DNA from: Promethearchaeota archaeon
GTDB lineage: Archaea > Asgardarchaeota > Lokiarchaeia > Sigynarchaeales > SOKP01
Assembly (NCBI GenBank): GCA_019894655.1
Contig: JAGXNZ010000252.1
Span: 1 to 5,681 of the forward strand
Length of the DNA: 5,681 bases
Direction of reading: 5' to 3'
Part shown: positions 4,794 to 5,681 of the stretch, in pieces
Numbering within the stretch: position 1 is the first letter of the stretch
Layout: the number at the start of each line of letters is the position of its first letter
Position numbers and translations under genes: made by a program
Notes under the pieces: generated by a model
Seen by the model: the letters and a program-made list of their open reading frames with translations, nothing else
Databases searched by the model: none
Told to the model about the DNA's origin: nothing

Positions 4794-5672
4794 TTATTTA
4801 TTGTTTCTTTTCCATATCAAAACTGATATTAGACCAATAGATACTAATAGCACTGGATAAATAATTATTTCTAGTAGTGAAGGATTCGCATTATAACCAA
4901 AAAGAGCTTTTATTAATGCGCCGAAAATCTCTAAAAACTCAGGAGTTGCTGGATTTCCATCAGGAAAACTTTCAGGTAAAATATGCTTAATATTCCAAAC
5001 TTCTCCAATAATCGGATTAATTATTCCCGCTTCAATAAATTCGTGAATGCCATATGTGATCAACCCAGCAGCAAATAGTATTAGCATTATATTTGTTATT
5101 TTAAAAAAAGTTCTCAAGTTAATTGATTTTATTCCGTAAAAAATTAATAGTCCTATGAGAATCGAAATTGCTAAGCCAATTATAGAACCTAATATAACAC
5201 TTACTTGAGTTAAAGAACCGATAGATGCTGCACCTGTTGTGAGTAAGACTAACTCAATCCCTTCTCTAATTATAATAATAAATGAAGTGATTGAAATCGA
5301 AAACACCTTTTGAGTTTTGATCGAATCTTCAACCTTATCTTCGAGATTTTCTCTCATCTTTGGACCTTCCTTGCTAACCCATAAAACTAAAGTTAATATG
5401 AAAATCCCTGATACGATAAATGTTGTTCCCTCAAATATCTGTTCGAGTATACCGGTAAATCCCCCAAATGCTATAGAGAATATTATAGCAAATACGATGC
5501 TTGCAGTTGTCGCTAAAATTATTCCTAAGTAGACATATTTATAATAAATTCTTTGGTTGGTCTTCCTTAAGTATAATAAAATTATTACTACGACTAAAAC
5601 AGCTTCTAATCCTTCTCTTAACGCTAAAAAAATCGGGATTGGTAAGTCAACTAGTGATATCTGATTTAACAT
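4794..5672 (-). CDS. FTR1-family high-affinity iron permease
   Basis: This 292-residue membrane protein is of the FTR1/EfeU family, which moves iron across the cytoplasmic membrane. Both diagnostic REXXE iron-binding motifs are present: R19-E-G-L-E23 in the first helix and R136-E-G-I-E140 in the fourth. Seven helices are predicted near 12-35, 46-68, 75-98, 125-147, 154-178, 189-214 and 266-286. Other family features are E81-G (FEGTTFIVSG), GIHEFIEAGII (208-218) and LFGYNANPSLLEI (257-269). Length and topology are normal, so it looks intact. The start is secure because an in-frame TAA lies one codon upstream (5676-5678). The promoter is outside the window. Yeast Ftr1 works with a multicopper oxidase and bacterial EfeU with EfeO/EfeB; none is visible here, so the oxidation state of the iron carried cannot be told. 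Confidence 0.93.
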   Translation of the reverse strand: MLNQISLVDLPIPIFLALREGLEAVLVVVIILLYLRKTNQRIYYKYVYLGIILATTASIVFAIIFSIAFGGFTGILEQIFEGTTFIVSGIFILTLVLWVSKEGPKMRENLEDKVEDSIKTQKVFSISITSFIIIIREGIELVLLTTGAASIGSLTQVSVILGSIIGLAISILIGLLIFYGIKSINLRTFFKITNIMLILFAAGLITYGIHEFIEAGIINPIIGEVWNIKHILPESFPDGNPATPEFLEIFGALIKALFGYNANPSLLEIIIYPVLLVSIGLISVLIWKRNNK

Positions 5673-5681
5673 GTTTTAACC

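Noticed and set aside
5317..5532. Plus-strand open frame of 71 codons opposite the iron permease
   Set aside because: It overlaps the REXXE-bearing permease in antisense and looks like a shadow of the membrane-helix codons.
5665..5681. AACATGTT palindrome over the permease start as an iron-regulator site
   Set aside because: It is only 8 bp, includes the start codon, and the window ends nine bases upstream, so no operator can be judged.

Overview
The window is strongly AT-rich and looks archaeal. The inferred promoters are TATA-type, the gene ends carry T-rich tracts without GC-rich stems, one ribosome binding site reads AGGTGG, and the main redox protein is of the heterodisulfide reductase (HdrD/GlcF) type. 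The gene content would fit an anaerobic or microaerophilic archaeon, possibly an Asgard (Lokiarchaeia/Heimdallarchaeia-like) lineage. That placement is inference from style and gene content; no rRNA or ribosomal marker is present to settle it.

Layout. Positions 90-4002 hold three plus-strand genes. The first is an exported, membrane-anchored protein with a heme-type motif and four membrane helices. It is followed without a gap by a GlcD-like FAD-linked oxidase, and then, after 103 bases, by an iron-sulfur protein with two [4Fe-4S] ferredoxin motifs and two CCG domains. Positions 4003-4497 are a gene-free, AT-rich region. It contains a T-rich terminator, a 9-bp stem hairpin, a 17-bp palindrome just downstream of a TATA-like box, and a hairpin followed by a T run. 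A short winged-helix regulator (4498-4755, plus) then converges on an FTR1-family iron permease (4794-5672, minus).

How the genes may work together. The FAD oxidase plus CCG iron-sulfur protein is the core of known 2-hydroxyacid dehydrogenases (GlcD/GlcF, D-lactate dehydrogenases). HdrD-type CCG proteins also partner with membrane b-type cytochromes (HdrE). I infer a membrane-associated dehydrogenase: FAD takes electrons from an unknown organic substrate, the FeS/CCG subunit relays them, and the four-helix membrane protein with its extracytoplasmic domain passes them to a quinone or an outside acceptor. The iron permease could supply iron for these cofactors, but it is oriented toward the cassette and is not in the same operon.

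The points most worth a second look are the unusual membrane subunit with a single-cysteine HxxCH motif, a 15-residue expansion in the second CCG domain, the loss of the usual C-terminal motif in the FAD oxidase, and the compact promoter-palindrome-hairpin unit at 4225-4357, which may encode a small RNA.
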